The notes beneath the pieces are model-generated. The model ran no database searches. It saw only the letters and a program-made list of their open reading frames with translations, and was not told where the DNA came from. 64,000 nucleotides of DNA, from assembly GCF_024979255.1 (NCBI RefSeq), contig NZ_JANLCN010000004.1, positions 186,001 through 250,000 on the forward strand. Direction: 5' to 3'. Origin of the DNA: Herbiconiux moechotypicola (lineage in GTDB: Bacteria > Actinomycetota > Actinomycetes > Actinomycetales > Microbacteriaceae). A program made the translations under genes and the position numbers. This document shows positions 24,950-32,906 of this stretch, piece after piece (positions within the stretch are counted from its first letter, which is position 1; each line of letters begins with the position of its first letter).

Positions 24950-24955
24950 TATGCT
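24950..24955 (+). promoter_or_regulatory. -10 hexamer TATGCT, leaderless promoter of the LLM oxidoreductase gene
   Basis: TATGCT, six bases (GGCACC), then ATG at 24962. No ribosome-binding site. The 24-bp repeat array ends nine bases upstream and therefore occupies the -35 region. Confidence 0.6.
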
Positions 24956-24961
24956 GGCACC

Positions 24962-25768
24962 ATGACGACCCCTTCCCGCCCTGTGCGCGTCGGCGTGCAG
25001 ATCGCCCCCCAGCACGCTTCCTACTCCACCATCCGCGACACCCTCGCCGAACTCGAAGACCTCGGCGTCGACGTCGCCTTCAACTGGGACCACTTCTACC
25101 CGCTCTCGGGTGAGCCCGACGGCCTGCACTTCGAGGGCTGGACCATGCTCGCCGCGTGGGCCGAGCAGACCACCACCATCCAGTTCGGCCCGCTCGTCAC
25201 CTGCAACAGCTACCGCAACCCCGACCTGCTCGCCGACATGGCGCGCACCGTCGACCACATCTCGGCGAAGAACGGCGAGCCCGGGCGGCTCATCTTCGGC
25301 ATCGGCTCCGGCTGGTTCGAGCGCGACTACGACGAGTACGGCTACGAGTTCGGCACCGCCGGGCAGCGGCTCGACGCCCTCTCGGAGGCGCTGCCCCGCA
25401 TCGAGGCGCGCTGGGCGAAGCTCAACCCCGCGCCCACGCGCGACCTCCCCATCCTCATCGGCGGCGGTGGCGAGAAGAAGACGTTGCGCATCGTGGCCGA
25501 GCACGCCGACATCTGGCACTCGTTCTCCGACACGGCGACGCTCGAGCGCAAGCTCGGCATCCTCGGCGACTGGTGCGACACGGTCGGCCGCGACGTCTCC
25601 GAGATCGAGCTCTCCGTCGGCACGCGCGCCGGCGACGGCGCGCAGCTCGCCGAGCGCGAGCGCCAGCTCGAACTCGGCGTGACGCTCTTCACCCTCGGCA
25701 TCTCGGCGCCCGACCTCGACATGCAGAGCGTGCGCGACCTCGTCGCCTGGCGCGACTCGGTGCGCTGA
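24962..25768 (+). CDS. LLM-class (luciferase-like) F420-dependent oxidoreductase
   Basis: A 268-residue TIM-barrel protein of the bacterial luciferase superfamily, shorter than FMN-dependent monooxygenases and typical of the F420-using actinobacterial group. VAFNWDHFYPL near residue 38, FGPLVTCNSYRNPDLLADMARTVD, IFGIGSGWFERDYDEYGYEF and LPILIGGGGEKKTLRIVAEHADIWH are the characteristic blocks. The substrate is unknown. The start is the ATG 6 nt after a -10 hexamer; the open frame upstream is a shadow in the repeat array. It ends only 3 bp before the convergent ligase gene, with no terminator between. Confidence 0.88.
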   Translation: MTTPSRPVRVGVQIAPQHASYSTIRDTLAELEDLGVDVAFNWDHFYPLSGEPDGLHFEGWTMLAAWAEQTTTIQFGPLVTCNSYRNPDLLADMARTVDHISAKNGEPGRLIFGIGSGWFERDYDEYGYEFGTAGQRLDALSEALPRIEARWAKLNPAPTRDLPILIGGGGEKKTLRIVAEHADIWHSFSDTATLERKLGILGDWCDTVGRDVSEIELSVGTRAGDGAQLAERERQLELGVTLFTLGISAPDLDMQSVRDLVAWRDSVR

Positions 25769-25771
25769 CGG

Positions 25772-26968
25772 TCAGATGACGAAGTCCTCCTGAGCAGTGG
25801 TGGGGGCGTCCGCTCCCACCACTCCCGGGACATCGGCTCGGAGGCCGTGGCGCAGCTCCTTCGTGAGCGAGGCCACGACGGCGCGGAGGCTCCCGCCGTT
25901 CTGCTCGGCCACCCGGAGCTGCCGCTGGTAGCTGGCACCGTGCTCGAGGATGAGGTTCACCTGCTCGAGTTCGGCGGTGCAGCCGAGCCGAGCCGCGACC
26001 GGGGCGAGGCGTTCCAGCTCGCGGCGTACCGCATCCGTCACCAGTTCTTCGCGGCCCGAGCTGTCGAGGATGATCTCGGCCTCCATGCCGTACCGGGCGG
26101 CGCGCCACTTGTTCTCGCGCACGAACCAGGGCTGCATGGTGGGCGGCTCCTCGCCCGCGTCGAGGCGTTCGGACATGTCGTCGACCAGGCACTGGATGAA
26201 CGCGGCGACCGCCCCGATCTCCTCGGCGGTGGAGAGGCCGTCGCAGGCGCGCATCTCGACCGTGCCCCATTGCGGGCTGGGACGCACATCCCACCGCACC
26301 TCGGTGTGGTCGCTGATGACACCGGTCTTCAGCAGGTCGGCGACGTATTCCTCGTAGTTCGCCCAGGCGCCGAACTGGTAGGGGAGCCCCGCGGTCGGCA
26401 GCTGCTGGAACATGAGGGCGCGGTTGCTGGCGTACCCGGTGTTCACGCCGCCCCAGAACGGGCTCGAGGCGCTGAGCGCCTGCAGGTGCGGGTAGTAGTC
26501 GAGCAGCGAGTTGACGATGGGGAGGGCCTTCTCGCGGTCGTCGATGCCGACGTGCACGTGGATGCCCCAGATCATCATGTTGCGGCCCCACCACTGGGTG
26601 CGGTCGATGAGCTTATGGTAGCGCTCCTTGTCGGTGACGGTCTGCTCGAACCACTGGCCGAAGGGATGCGAGCCGGCGCACATGAGCTCGACGTCGAGGG
26701 GGTCGGTGATGGCGCGCACCTCGGCGAGCTGGTGCTGCAGGTCGGCCACCGCATCTTTCACCCGGTGGTGCACGCCGGTGACGAGTTCGACCGTGTTGAG
26801 CAGCAGCTCACCCGTGATGCGGTCGTGCGGCGAGCCGTCGGGCTTGGCCAGAGCGGCCAGCACGTCGCCCGCCACCGACACCAGATCGCCCGAGCTGCGT
26901 TCCACCAGGGCGATCTCCCACTCGATGCCGAGGGTGGAGCGCTCCGACTCCGCGAACCTGATCTCCAT
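25772..26968 (-). CDS. Carboxylate-amine ligase of the glutamate-cysteine ligase type 2 (GCS2/YbdK) family
   Basis: A 398-residue ATP-dependent ligase. TLGIEWEIALVERSSGDLV near residue 12 carries the first metal glutamates, NTVELVTGVHH the next, WGIHVHVGIDDREKALPIVN the substrate region and GTVEMRACDGLST the second metal site; all are standard for the YbdK family. In vitro members join glutamate and cysteine weakly, but in mycothiol-producing actinobacteria the physiological reaction is unclear, so I leave the gene symbol blank. AAGGG lies about seven bases before the ATG. The gene is divergent from rpsP and convergent with the LLM gene. Confidence 0.85.
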   Translation of the reverse strand: MEIRFAESERSTLGIEWEIALVERSSGDLVSVAGDVLAALAKPDGSPHDRITGELLLNTVELVTGVHHRVKDAVADLQHQLAEVRAITDPLDVELMCAGSHPFGQWFEQTVTDKERYHKLIDRTQWWGRNMMIWGIHVHVGIDDREKALPIVNSLLDYYPHLQALSASSPFWGGVNTGYASNRALMFQQLPTAGLPYQFGAWANYEEYVADLLKTGVISDHTEVRWDVRPSPQWGTVEMRACDGLSTAEEIGAVAAFIQCLVDDMSERLDAGEEPPTMQPWFVRENKWRAARYGMEAEIILDSSGREELVTDAVRRELERLAPVAARLGCTAELEQVNLILEHGASYQRQLRVAEQNGGSLRAVVASLTKELRHGLRADVPGVVGADAPTTAQEDFVI

Positions 26969-27144
26969 CGAGTGCCCTTCGAGAATTACCGCTTCGGCCG
27001 CAACATCTGTCAGAATAGCCAGTCGAGTCCGTGCGTGCCCGACCCTCTAATCAGGCCGTCACGGAATCCCCCAGAGCTTGTGCCGAGTGTGCCCCCACGC
27101 TCACGGCCCCCAGTTCGCCCACCTTCACATCACACAGGAGAATT
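26969..27144. promoter_or_regulatory. Divergent promoter region between the GCS2-family gene and rpsP
   Basis: On the minus strand CTGACA (27011-27006) is a good -35 for the ligase gene, with GGTAAT or TAATTC 17-19 bases further on. On the plus strand CAGAAT (27011-27016) could be the rpsP -10, so the two promoters would overlap. That leaves a leader of about 120 nt for rpsP. Its only visible structure is a weak pairing around 27083-27107. Confidence 0.35.
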
Positions 27145-27573
27145 GTGGCTGTCAAAATCCGTCTGAAGCGCCTCGGCAAGATCCGTGCGCCCTACTACCG
27201 CATCGTCGTGGCCGACTCGCGCACCAAGCGCGACGGTCGTGTCATCGAGGAGATCGGCAAGTACCACCCCACCGAGGAGCCCTCGCTGATCGAGGTCGAC
27301 TCCGAGCGTGCCCAGTACTGGCTCGGCGTCGGCGCGCAGCCGACCGAGCAGGTCGCCGCGCTGCTGAAGCTCACGGGTGACTGGGGCAAGTTCAAGGGCG
27401 ACAAGGACGCCGTCTCGACCGTGCGCGTCAAGGCCGAGAAGGAGGCGTTCGTCGCCGACGAGAAGAAGAAGCCGGTGCTGAAGCCCAAGGCCGAGAAGCC
27501 TGCCGCTGCTCCCGCCGCTTCTGAGCCGGCCGAGTCGGCCGACGAGGCTGCTCCGGCCGCCGACGAGGCCTGA
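27145..27573 (+). CDS. rpsP: 30S ribosomal protein S16
   Basis: A 142-residue S16. The first 80 residues are the conserved core: [34 protein letters not shown] and [15 protein letters not shown]. After residue 100 comes a Lys- then Ala/Glu-rich tail ([20 protein letters not shown]), an extension frequent in actinobacterial S16. The GTG at 27145 is preceded by ACAGGAG four bases away, which decides the start; the longer open frame would add 38 unrelated residues. It heads the rpsP-khpA-rimM group. Confidence 0.97.
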   Translation: MAVKIRLKRLGKIRAPYYRIVVADSRTKRDGRVIEEIGKYHPTEEPSLIEVDSERAQYWLGVGAQPTEQVAALLKLTGDWGKFKGDKDAVSTVRVKAEKEAFVADEKKKPVLKPKAEKPAAAPAASEPAESADEAAPAADEA

Positions 27574-27575
27574 TC

Positions 27576-27812
27576 TTGCTCGCTCCCGCTCTCGAGCACC
27601 TCGTCAAGGGGATCGTCGACAACCCCACCGAGGTGCGGGTCGTCACGAAGAGCTCGCCGCGCGGCGAGGTCCTCGAGGTGCGTGTGCACCCCGACGACCT
27701 CGGCCGCGTGATCGGGCGATCGGGCCGCACCGCCAAGGCGCTGCGCACCCTCGTCAGCGCGCTGGCCGACGGCCGTCGCGTGCGTGTAGACGTGGTGGAC
27801 ACCGATTACTGA
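27576..27812 (+). CDS. khpA: KH-domain RNA-binding protein (KhpA/YlqC)
   Basis: A 78-residue single KH domain. The GxxG loop is seen in LGRVIGRSGRTAKALRTLV. The protein begins at a TTG two bases after the rpsP stop, and GAGG inside the end of rpsP is its likely ribosome-binding site, so it is translationally coupled. Family members (KhpA in Gram-positives) bind RNA broadly, often with KhpB, and influence cell size and ribosome-related functions. Position between rpsP and rimM is the standard one for this gene. Confidence 0.93.
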   Translation: MLAPALEHLVKGIVDNPTEVRVVTKSSPRGEVLEVRVHPDDLGRVIGRSGRTAKALRTLVSALADGRRVRVDVVDTDY

Positions 27813-27828
27813 GCAGAAGAAGACCCAG

Positions 27829-28395
27829 TTGAGGGTCGGGCGCCTCACCAAGGCGCACGGACTCAAGGGCGCCATCAAGCTGGAATTGTTCACCGACGAC
27901 CCCGAGCGCCGGTTCGTGCCGGGGGCGGTGTTCACCCTGCAGGTGCCCACCACCTCGGCATGGCACGGCAAGACGCTCGAGCTCTCGGAGCTGCGGTGGT
28001 ACAACGGGCACCCGGTCGGGTTCTTCGTGGGTGTGCCCGACCGTAACGCCGCGGAAGAACTCGTCAAGGCGATCCTGTGGATCGACCTCGACGAGTCCGA
28101 TGACTCCTCGCAGGAGGAGGACGCCTGGTACGACCACCAGCTCGTCGGCCTCCGTGTGGAGCGCGACGGCGTGCAGGTGGGCACGGTCAAGCTCGTGGAG
28201 CACCTGCCGGCGCAAGACCTGCTCGTGGTGAAGACCGCCGACGGCGAGGTGATGGTGCCGTTCGTGAAGGCGATCGTGCCGTCGGTCGACGTGGCGGCCG
28301 GCGTCGTGACGGTGACGCCGCCCGCGGGGCTCTTCGAGGAGCTGCCCGACGACCCGGCCGAGCCCGAGCCGGCGGGCGACGATCCGGAAAACTGA
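27829..28395 (+). CDS. rimM: Ribosome maturation factor RimM
   Basis: A 188-residue 30S assembly factor that helps process 16S rRNA and binds S19. LRVGRLTKAHGLKGAIKLEL at the start is the RimM N-domain; EEDAWYDHQLVGLRVERDG and LPAQDLLVVKTADGEVMVPFV begin and end the PRC-barrel. The start is uncertain: TTG at 27829 truncates the usual few residues before LRVGRL, whereas ATT at 27805 would overlap the khpA stop and add MTEQKKTQ, as in homologues as I recall them. No ATG or GTG lies between the upstream TAG (27787) and the core. The C-terminus is acidic and disordered. A strong terminator follows directly. Confidence 0.93.
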   Translation: MRVGRLTKAHGLKGAIKLELFTDDPERRFVPGAVFTLQVPTTSAWHGKTLELSELRWYNGHPVGFFVGVPDRNAAEELVKAILWIDLDESDDSSQEEDAWYDHQLVGLRVERDGVQVGTVKLVEHLPAQDLLVVKTADGEVMVPFVKAIVPSVDVAAGVVTVTPPAGLFEELPDDPAEPEPAGDDPEN

Positions 28396-28398
28396 CCG

Positions 28399-28441
28399 AA
28401 TGACGAGGGCCGAGGCGAATAGCGCCTCGGTCCTCGTCATT
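28399..28441 (+). terminator. Strong hairpin terminator after rimM
   Basis: A 19-bp stem (28399-28417 with 28423-28441) and a 5-nt AATAG loop, with a single G-U pair (28409 with 28431) and otherwise perfect. A short TT then CCCG follows. It ends the rpsP-khpA-rimM unit, and trmD restarts 50 bases later. Confidence 0.88.
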
Positions 28442-28491
28442 TCCCGCGCGCGTGACCGCAGTCGCGGCCTCGTGGCCGCACCGTGCCGGGC

Positions 28492-28497
28492 TACGCT
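28492..28497 (+). promoter_or_regulatory. -10 hexamer TACGCT, leaderless promoter of trmD
   Basis: TACGCT, six bases (GGGCGG), then ATG at 28504. It lies downstream of the terminator, so trmD is uncoupled from rimM here. Confidence 0.6.
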
Positions 28498-28503
28498 GGG
28501 CGG

Positions 28504-29205
28504 ATGCGCATCGACGTCGTCACGATCTTCCCCGAGTTCTTCGGAGTGCTCGACATCTCGCTCCTCGGCCGCGCCCGGCAGTCCGGCATCATCGAGTTCG
28601 AGGCCCACGACCTGCGCGCGTTCACCCACGACCGCCACCGCACCGTCGACGACACCCCCTACGGTGGCGGCGCCGGCATGGTGATGAAGCCCGGGCCCTG
28701 GGGTGAGGCGCTCGACACGATCCTCGGAGAGCCCGACTCCGCAGAGCCCGGTCCCGTGGTGATCTTCCCCTCACCCGCCGGCGAGCCCTTCACCCAGCGC
28801 ATGGCCCGCGAACTCGCCACGCGCGACCACCTCGTCTTCGGCTGCGGGCGCTACGAGGGCATCGACCAGCGCGTGTTCGAGCACACGGCTACCCGCGCGG
28901 AGGTTCGCCTCGTGAGCCTCGGCGACTACGTGCTCAACGGCGGCGAGGTCGCGGTCATGGCGATGATCGAGGCGATCGGCCGGCTCATCCCCGGTGTGGT
29001 CGGCAACCCCGAGAGCTTGGTCGAGGAGTCGCACGAGGACGGTCTGCTCGAGTACCCGAGCTATACCAAGCCCGCGAACTGGAGGGGGCTCGAGGTGCCC
29101 CCGATCCTGCTGAGCGGCAACCACCGCGCCATCGACGAGTGGCGTCACGAGCAGCAGCTCGAGCGCACGCGCCGGGTGCGCCCCGACCTGCTGCCGCCCG
29201 CCTGA
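28504..29205 (+). CDS. trmD: tRNA (guanine-N1)-methyltransferase
   Basis: A 233-residue SPOUT-class enzyme that methylates G37 of tRNAs with S-adenosylmethionine and prevents frameshifting. [13 protein letters not shown] opens the protein; [30 protein letters not shown] (trefoil knot) and [20 protein letters not shown] are diagnostic. The ATG at 28504 follows a -10 hexamer by 6 nt; a GTG seven codons upstream is unlikely. In many genomes trmD is followed immediately by rplS, but here map and a small membrane protein gene intervene. Confidence 0.97.
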   Translation: MRIDVVTIFPEFFGVLDISLLGRARQSGIIEFEAHDLRAFTHDRHRTVDDTPYGGGAGMVMKPGPWGEALDTILGEPDSAEPGPVVIFPSPAGEPFTQRMARELATRDHLVFGCGRYEGIDQRVFEHTATRAEVRLVSLGDYVLNGGEVAVMAMIEAIGRLIPGVVGNPESLVEESHEDGLLEYPSYTKPANWRGLEVPPILLSGNHRAIDEWRHEQQLERTRRVRPDLLPPA

Positions 29206-29217
29206 ACTACCCCGCGC

Positions 29218-29985
29218 TCAGCGCGCCGTCAGCACCACCGGGCCGTCCTCGGTGATCGCCACCGTGTGCTCCATGTGCGCCCCGTTCGACCCGTCGGCCG
29301 AGCGCAGCGTCCACCCGTCTTTGTCGGTGTAGATGCGGTCGGTGGTCTCGAGGAACCACGGCTCGATCGCGATCACGAGTCCCGCACGCAGCGGCAGCCC
29401 CCGCCCGGCGCGCCCCTGGTTCGGCACGTGCGGGTCGCCGTGCATCGTGCGGCCCACCCCGTGCCCGCCGAAGTCGGTGTTCACGCCGTAGCCCGCGGCC
29501 GTGGCCACGGCGCCGATCGCGGCGGAGATGTCGCCCAGCCGCCCACCGGGCTGCGCAGCCGCGATGCCCGCGGCCAGCGCATCCGTCGTCACCTCGATCA
29601 GGCGCGTGTCTTCGGGCGAGCGCGGCGTGCCGACCACCACGGTGAGCGCCGAGTCGGCCACCCAGCCGTTCACCGAGGCGGCGAAGTCGAGGCTCAGCAC
29701 GTCGCCGTCGCGCAGCACGTAGTCGTGGGGGAGGCCGTGCAGCACGGCGTCGTTGACGCTCGTGCAGAGCACCTTGCCGAAGGGCGAGGCGCCGAACGAG
29801 GGGTGGTAGTCGATGTAGCACGACTCCGCGCCGCGCTTGCGGATCATCTCGTGCGCGATCGCGTCGAGCTTCAGCAGGTTGGTGCCGACCGTGGCGCGCG
29901 CGGCGAGCTCGGTGAGAACGGATGCGACGAACGCGCCCGCGGGCCGCATCTCGTCGATCTCGGCGGGGGTCTTCAGCTCGATCAT
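29218..29985 (-). CDS. map: Type I methionine aminopeptidase
   Basis: A 255-residue pita-bread metalloprotease that removes N-terminal methionine. Metal ligands are visible in order: the two aspartates in LSLDFAASVNGWVADSALTV, the histidine in FGGHGVGRTMHGDPHVPNQG, and glutamates in IAIEPWFLE and HMEHTVAI. It is the short form without an N-terminal zinc or SH3 extension. AGGAGGAAGG lies upstream of the ATG at 29985. It is convergent with trmD (12 bp apart, no hairpin) and divergent from the small membrane protein. Actinobacteria often carry two map genes; this one lies outside the secY-adk-map cluster and so may be the second copy. Confidence 0.95.
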   Translation of the reverse strand: MIELKTPAEIDEMRPAGAFVASVLTELAARATVGTNLLKLDAIAHEMIRKRGAESCYIDYHPSFGASPFGKVLCTSVNDAVLHGLPHDYVLRDGDVLSLDFAASVNGWVADSALTVVVGTPRSPEDTRLIEVTTDALAAGIAAAQPGGRLGDISAAIGAVATAAGYGVNTDFGGHGVGRTMHGDPHVPNQGRAGRGLPLRAGLVIAIEPWFLETTDRIYTDKDGWTLRSADGSNGAHMEHTVAITEDGPVVLTAR

Positions 29986-30049
29986 GGTGGTCCTTCCTCC
30001 TCCAAGACCTTATCCACTCGGATCTCAGCGAACATCCGGAGACCCTGCA

Positions 30050-30055
30050 TACTCT
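30050..30055 (+). promoter_or_regulatory. -10 hexamer TACTCT, leaderless promoter of the small membrane protein gene
   Basis: TACTCT, seven bases, then GTG at 30063. The intervening TGGAGTC contains GGAG but only three bases from the start, too close for a ribosome-binding site. Confidence 0.5.
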
Positions 30056-30062
30056 TGGAGTC

Positions 30063-30566
30063 GTGGTCATCCGTCGGGCGTTCTTCTCTTGGCAGTTCCC
30101 GGCCGCCGTCATCCTCCCCGCGTGGATCCTGGTGGGCTGGGGCGTCTTCGCCGCCACCGGCTGGCAGATCATCGGCCTCATCGTGGGCGTGATGATGCTC
30201 ACGGTGGCGATGCTCGCGACCGCCGGCATCGTGTTCGCCCGCAAAGACGTGCGCGCCGAGCGCGCGGTGTCGTGGCTGGATGCGGGGCTGCTGACGGTGC
30301 TGCACGGCCTGGTGATCGCGGTGGGGTTCTTCACGCCGGTCACCGCGTTGCTCTCGACGCTCGTCGTGGTGGCCGTACTCGCCCTGTTCTGGGCGGGGAT
30401 CGTGCAGCTCGTGATGGAGACGCGTAGGCGCGTGCGCGAGGCGGTCGCGCGGTTCGAGGAGCAGGCGCGCGTGCCGCAGCAGCGGCGCAGCCCCCGCATC
30501 GACGGGGAGTACATCGTCATCCAGCCGTCGTCGGTGACGCGCGAGGAGCAGCCGCCGCGGCTCTGA
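30063..30566 (+). CDS. Small membrane protein of unknown function
   Basis: A 167-residue protein with four predicted membrane helices at about 11-31, 35-57, 73-92 and 95-117, then a positively charged cytoplasmic tail (METRRRVREAVARFEEQARV) ending with IDGEYIVIQPSSVTREEQ. I do not recognise a named family. An upstream open extension exists, but the GTG at 30063, seven bases after a -10 hexamer, gives a sensible start. It is inserted with the divergent map gene between trmD and rplS. Helix pairs closely spaced with short loops suggest an integral membrane partner or accessory protein rather than a transporter. Confidence 0.7.
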   Translation: MVIRRAFFSWQFPAAVILPAWILVGWGVFAATGWQIIGLIVGVMMLTVAMLATAGIVFARKDVRAERAVSWLDAGLLTVLHGLVIAVGFFTPVTALLSTLVVVAVLALFWAGIVQLVMETRRRVREAVARFEEQARVPQQRRSPRIDGEYIVIQPSSVTREEQPPRL

Positions 30567-30579
30567 GGTGAACACGGCT

Positions 30580-30609
30580 TTGCGCGCCGTGGCTCGCCTA
30601 TGGCACAAT
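30580..30609 (+). promoter_or_regulatory. Promoter of rplS, -35 TTGCGC and -10 CACAAT
   Basis: TTGCGC (30580-30585) and CACAAT (30604-30609) are 18 bases apart. Transcription would start near 30616, leaving a leader of about 110 bases before the rplS ATG at 30726. Confidence 0.5.
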
Positions 30610-30635
30610 AGACGCTTGTGCCACGGCCAGGCTCT

Positions 30636-30702
30636 GCCACAGGGGAGCCAGCATCACTCGGGCACGACTCCTACTGACACGAAGCCGTAGTCGACCTGTG
30701 GC
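30636..30702 (+). promoter_or_regulatory. Structured 5' leader of rplS, candidate autoregulatory element
   Basis: GCCACAGG (30636-30643) and CCTGTGGC (30695-30702) are perfect complements that would close a 51-nt internal region just upstream of the start. The leader has no strong ribosome-binding site. Ribosomal-protein leaders for L19 are known in Firmicutes, so an analogous L19-responsive structure is possible here; this is inference. Confidence 0.35.
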
Positions 30703-30725
30703 GGGTACAGATTGCGAACACCATC

Positions 30726-31073
30726 ATGCACATCCTCGACTCCGTCGATGCAGCGTCGCTCAAGAGCGACATCCCCGACTTCCGTGCCGGCGACACCGTC
30801 AAGGTGCACGTGAACATCATCGAGGGCACGCGTTCGCGCATCCAGGTCTTCCAGGGCGTCGTCATCGGCCGCTCGGGCGAAGGCGTGCGCGAGACCTTCA
30901 CCGTGCGCAAGGTCAGCTTCCAGGTGGGCGTCGAGCGCACTTTCCCCGTGCACTCCCCGGTGATCGACCACATCGAGCTGGTCACCCGCGGTGACGTGCG
31001 CCGCGCGAAGCTCTACTACCTCCGCAACCTCCGCGGCAAGAAGGCGAAGATCAAGGAGAAGCGCGACGCGTAA
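30726..31073 (+). CDS. rplS: 50S ribosomal protein L19
   Basis: A 115-residue L19, located at the 30S-50S interface. [58 protein letters not shown] and [20 protein letters not shown] cover the whole family profile. The ATG at 30726 gives the usual N-terminus [12 protein letters not shown]; the sequence before it (GCGAACACCATC) has no clear Shine-Dalgarno. A strong hairpin follows, then lepB, the normal neighbour. Confidence 0.97.
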   Translation: MHILDSVDAASLKSDIPDFRAGDTVKVHVNIIEGTRSRIQVFQGVVIGRSGEGVRETFTVRKVSFQVGVERTFPVHSPVIDHIELVTRGDVRRAKLYYLRNLRGKKAKIKEKRDA

Positions 31074-31092
31074 GTCGGGTTTCCCCGGTTAT

Positions 31093-31130
31093 CCTGAGCT
31101 CCCGGCCACTACAGTGGTCGGGAGCTCAGG
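31093..31130 (+). terminator. Long hairpin between rplS and lepB
   Basis: Arms 31093-31109 and 31114-31130 pair over 17 bp around a TACA loop with one G-U (31105 with 31118). No T-run follows, only CGGTTAA and the lepB ATG. A -10-like TATCCT (31090-31095) overlaps the left arm, so the same segment may both end rplS and start lepB transcription. Confidence 0.75.
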
Positions 31131-31137
31131 CGGTTAA

Positions 31138-32067
31138 ATGACAGACACATCAGTGCCCCAGGTGCCCGGTGCACCGTCCGACGGGTCGGGCGACGGTTCC
31201 GGTGCCGGCGCGGGGGGCAGCGGCAGCCGGAGGTCGCGGCGTTCACGCAGCGCCTGGCTCTTCGCCCGCGACCTGCTCATCATCTTCGTGGTGGCGCTAC
31301 TGGCCTCGGTGCTCATCAAGACCTTCCTGGTGAGGTCGTTCTTCATCCCCTCGGGGTCGATGGAGAACACCCTCCAGATCGACGACCGCATCCTCGTGAA
31401 CCAGCTCGAACCCGGCCTCATGCCGATCGAGCGGGGCGACGTGGTCGTGTTCAAGGATCCGGGTGGCTGGCTGCCACCGGTCGCCGAGCCGGTGAAGAAC
31501 CCGTTCGCCGCCGCGGTCGACTGGGTGCTCGAGGGGGTCGGCCTCGCCGCCGACGACGCGAACGACCACCTCATCAAGCGCGTCATCGGCCTGCCCGGAG
31601 ACACCGTCGCCTGCTGCAACGCCCTGGGCCAGATGACGGTCAACGGCGTGGCGCTCGACGAGTCGGCCTACCTCAAGCTCCCGGACGGTGTGTCGACGGT
31701 CTCGCAGGAGCCGTTCGAGATCACGGTTCCGGCCGACTCGCTCTGGGTCATGGGCGACAACCGCTACAACTCCGCCGACTCGCGCTTCAACCAGGACCAG
31801 CCCGGCAAGGGTTTCGTGCCCGTCGGCAACGTGGTGGGCCGCGCCATCCTGGTCACCTGGCCCATCGACCACTGGACCTGGCTCGACAACTACGGCAGCG
31901 TGTTCGAGGGAATCCCGGATGCGGAGCCCACGGTGTCGGAGTCGGGCGACGGTTCCGAGTCGCAGGCCGTCGACCCCGAGCTGGAGGGGGCCGCGCTGGG
32001 CGGGGCTGCGCTGGGCGCCGCTGCTCCCGCATCCCTGTCGCCGCTCGCCCTCCCCGGAGCCGGCTGA
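31138..32067 (+). CDS. lepB: Signal peptidase I
   Basis: A 309-residue membrane serine protease that cleaves signal peptides of secreted proteins. An N-terminal Gly/Ser and Arg-rich cytoplasmic tail is followed by one membrane anchor (about 44-60). The catalytic serine is S74 in IPSGSMENTL and the general-base lysine is K147 in HLIKRVIGLPGDT; SLWVMGDNRYNSADSRF is the third signature. The last 60 or so residues (after FEGIPDAE) are Ala/Glu/Leu-rich, without predicted structure. The ATG at 31138 follows the hairpin by seven bases. It is followed immediately by rnhB. Confidence 0.96.
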   Translation: MTDTSVPQVPGAPSDGSGDGSGAGAGGSGSRRSRRSRSAWLFARDLLIIFVVALLASVLIKTFLVRSFFIPSGSMENTLQIDDRILVNQLEPGLMPIERGDVVVFKDPGGWLPPVAEPVKNPFAAAVDWVLEGVGLAADDANDHLIKRVIGLPGDTVACCNALGQMTVNGVALDESAYLKLPDGVSTVSQEPFEITVPADSLWVMGDNRYNSADSRFNQDQPGKGFVPVGNVVGRAILVTWPIDHWTWLDNYGSVFEGIPDAEPTVSESGDGSESQAVDPELEGAALGGAALGAAAPASLSPLALPGAG

Positions 32068-32868
32068 GTGTCTCCGGTCGCCGAGCCCACCCTCCGCTTC
32101 GAGCGGTCGCTCCTACCCGGGCGCGCCGGTCTCGTGATCGGGTGCGACGAAGTGGGGCGCGGCGCACTCGCCGGGCCGGTCGCGGTCGGGCTGAGCGTCG
32201 TGGAGGTGAAGACCTCGAGCCGCGTGCCGAAGGGCCTCCGCGACTCGAAGCTGCTCTCCGAGCAGCGGCGCGAGGAGCTCGCCCCGGTGGCGGCGGCCTG
32301 GTCGCTGATGAGTGCGGTCGGTTACGCGTCCGCCTCCGAGATCGACCGCCTCGGCATCAGCGCGTGCCTCGGGCTCGCGGGCGTGCGTGCCCTGGCCGAG
32401 CTGCAGCACGCCGGGGTCGACGTCGAGGCGTGCACCGTGGTGCTCGACGGCAACTGGGACTGGCTCTCGGCCGCGGCCTCCGGAACCCTCTGGGGCGGTG
32501 TGCCGCTCGCCGAGGCCGCCCGCGCCGGGTTCGATCCCGTGCCGCTGCGGCCCTCGCGGCTCGCGGTGACCACCCGCATCAAGGCGGATCGCGACTGCGC
32601 CTCGGTGGCCGCCGCATCCGTCGTGGCGAAGGTGGCCCGTGACCGCCTCATGGTGGGGCACGACGGGGAGCATCCGATGTACGGCTGGGTGCGCAACAAG
32701 GGGTACGCGAGCGAGGAGCACCGCGATGCGATCGTCGAGCACGGGCCGAGCGGGCTGCACCGTCACACCTGGCTGAGCAGGGTCCTGGCGCCGGATGCGC
32801 GGGGCGCGGCCCCAGGGCAGGTCGAGTTCGACTTCGCCGACAGCGCACCGGGCGGCACTGCCGCGTAA
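32068..32868 (+). CDS. rnhB: Ribonuclease HII
   Basis: A 266-residue type 2 RNase H that nicks RNA-DNA hybrids and removes misincorporated ribonucleotides. The signature CDEVGRGALAGPVAVG (near residue 26) has the first two acidic catalytic residues. VVLDGNWDWL carries the third aspartate, and KADRDCASVAAASVVAKVARD the fourth. The protein starts at a GTG immediately after the lepB stop, with no gap, so it is coupled to lepB. The C-terminus is extended by about 30 residues after HTWLSRVL. Position fits the conserved rplS-lepB-rnhB order. Confidence 0.96.
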   Translation: MSPVAEPTLRFERSLLPGRAGLVIGCDEVGRGALAGPVAVGLSVVEVKTSSRVPKGLRDSKLLSEQRREELAPVAAAWSLMSAVGYASASEIDRLGISACLGLAGVRALAELQHAGVDVEACTVVLDGNWDWLSAAASGTLWGGVPLAEAARAGFDPVPLRPSRLAVTTRIKADRDCASVAAASVVAKVARDRLMVGHDGEHPMYGWVRNKGYASEEHRDAIVEHGPSGLHRHTWLSRVLAPDARGAAPGQVEFDFADSAPGGTAA

Positions 32869-32891
32869 GGCGGGCAGCGCCCGCAGCCGCC

Positions 32892-32897
32892 TAGACT
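32892..32897 (+). promoter_or_regulatory. -10 hexamer TAGACT upstream of the DUF2469 gene
   Basis: TAGACT is followed by nine bases (GGAGTCACG) and ATG at 32907. GGAG six bases from the ATG could serve as a very early ribosome-binding site, so the leader would be nearly absent. Confidence 0.45.
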
Positions 32898-32906
32898 GGA
32901 GTCACG

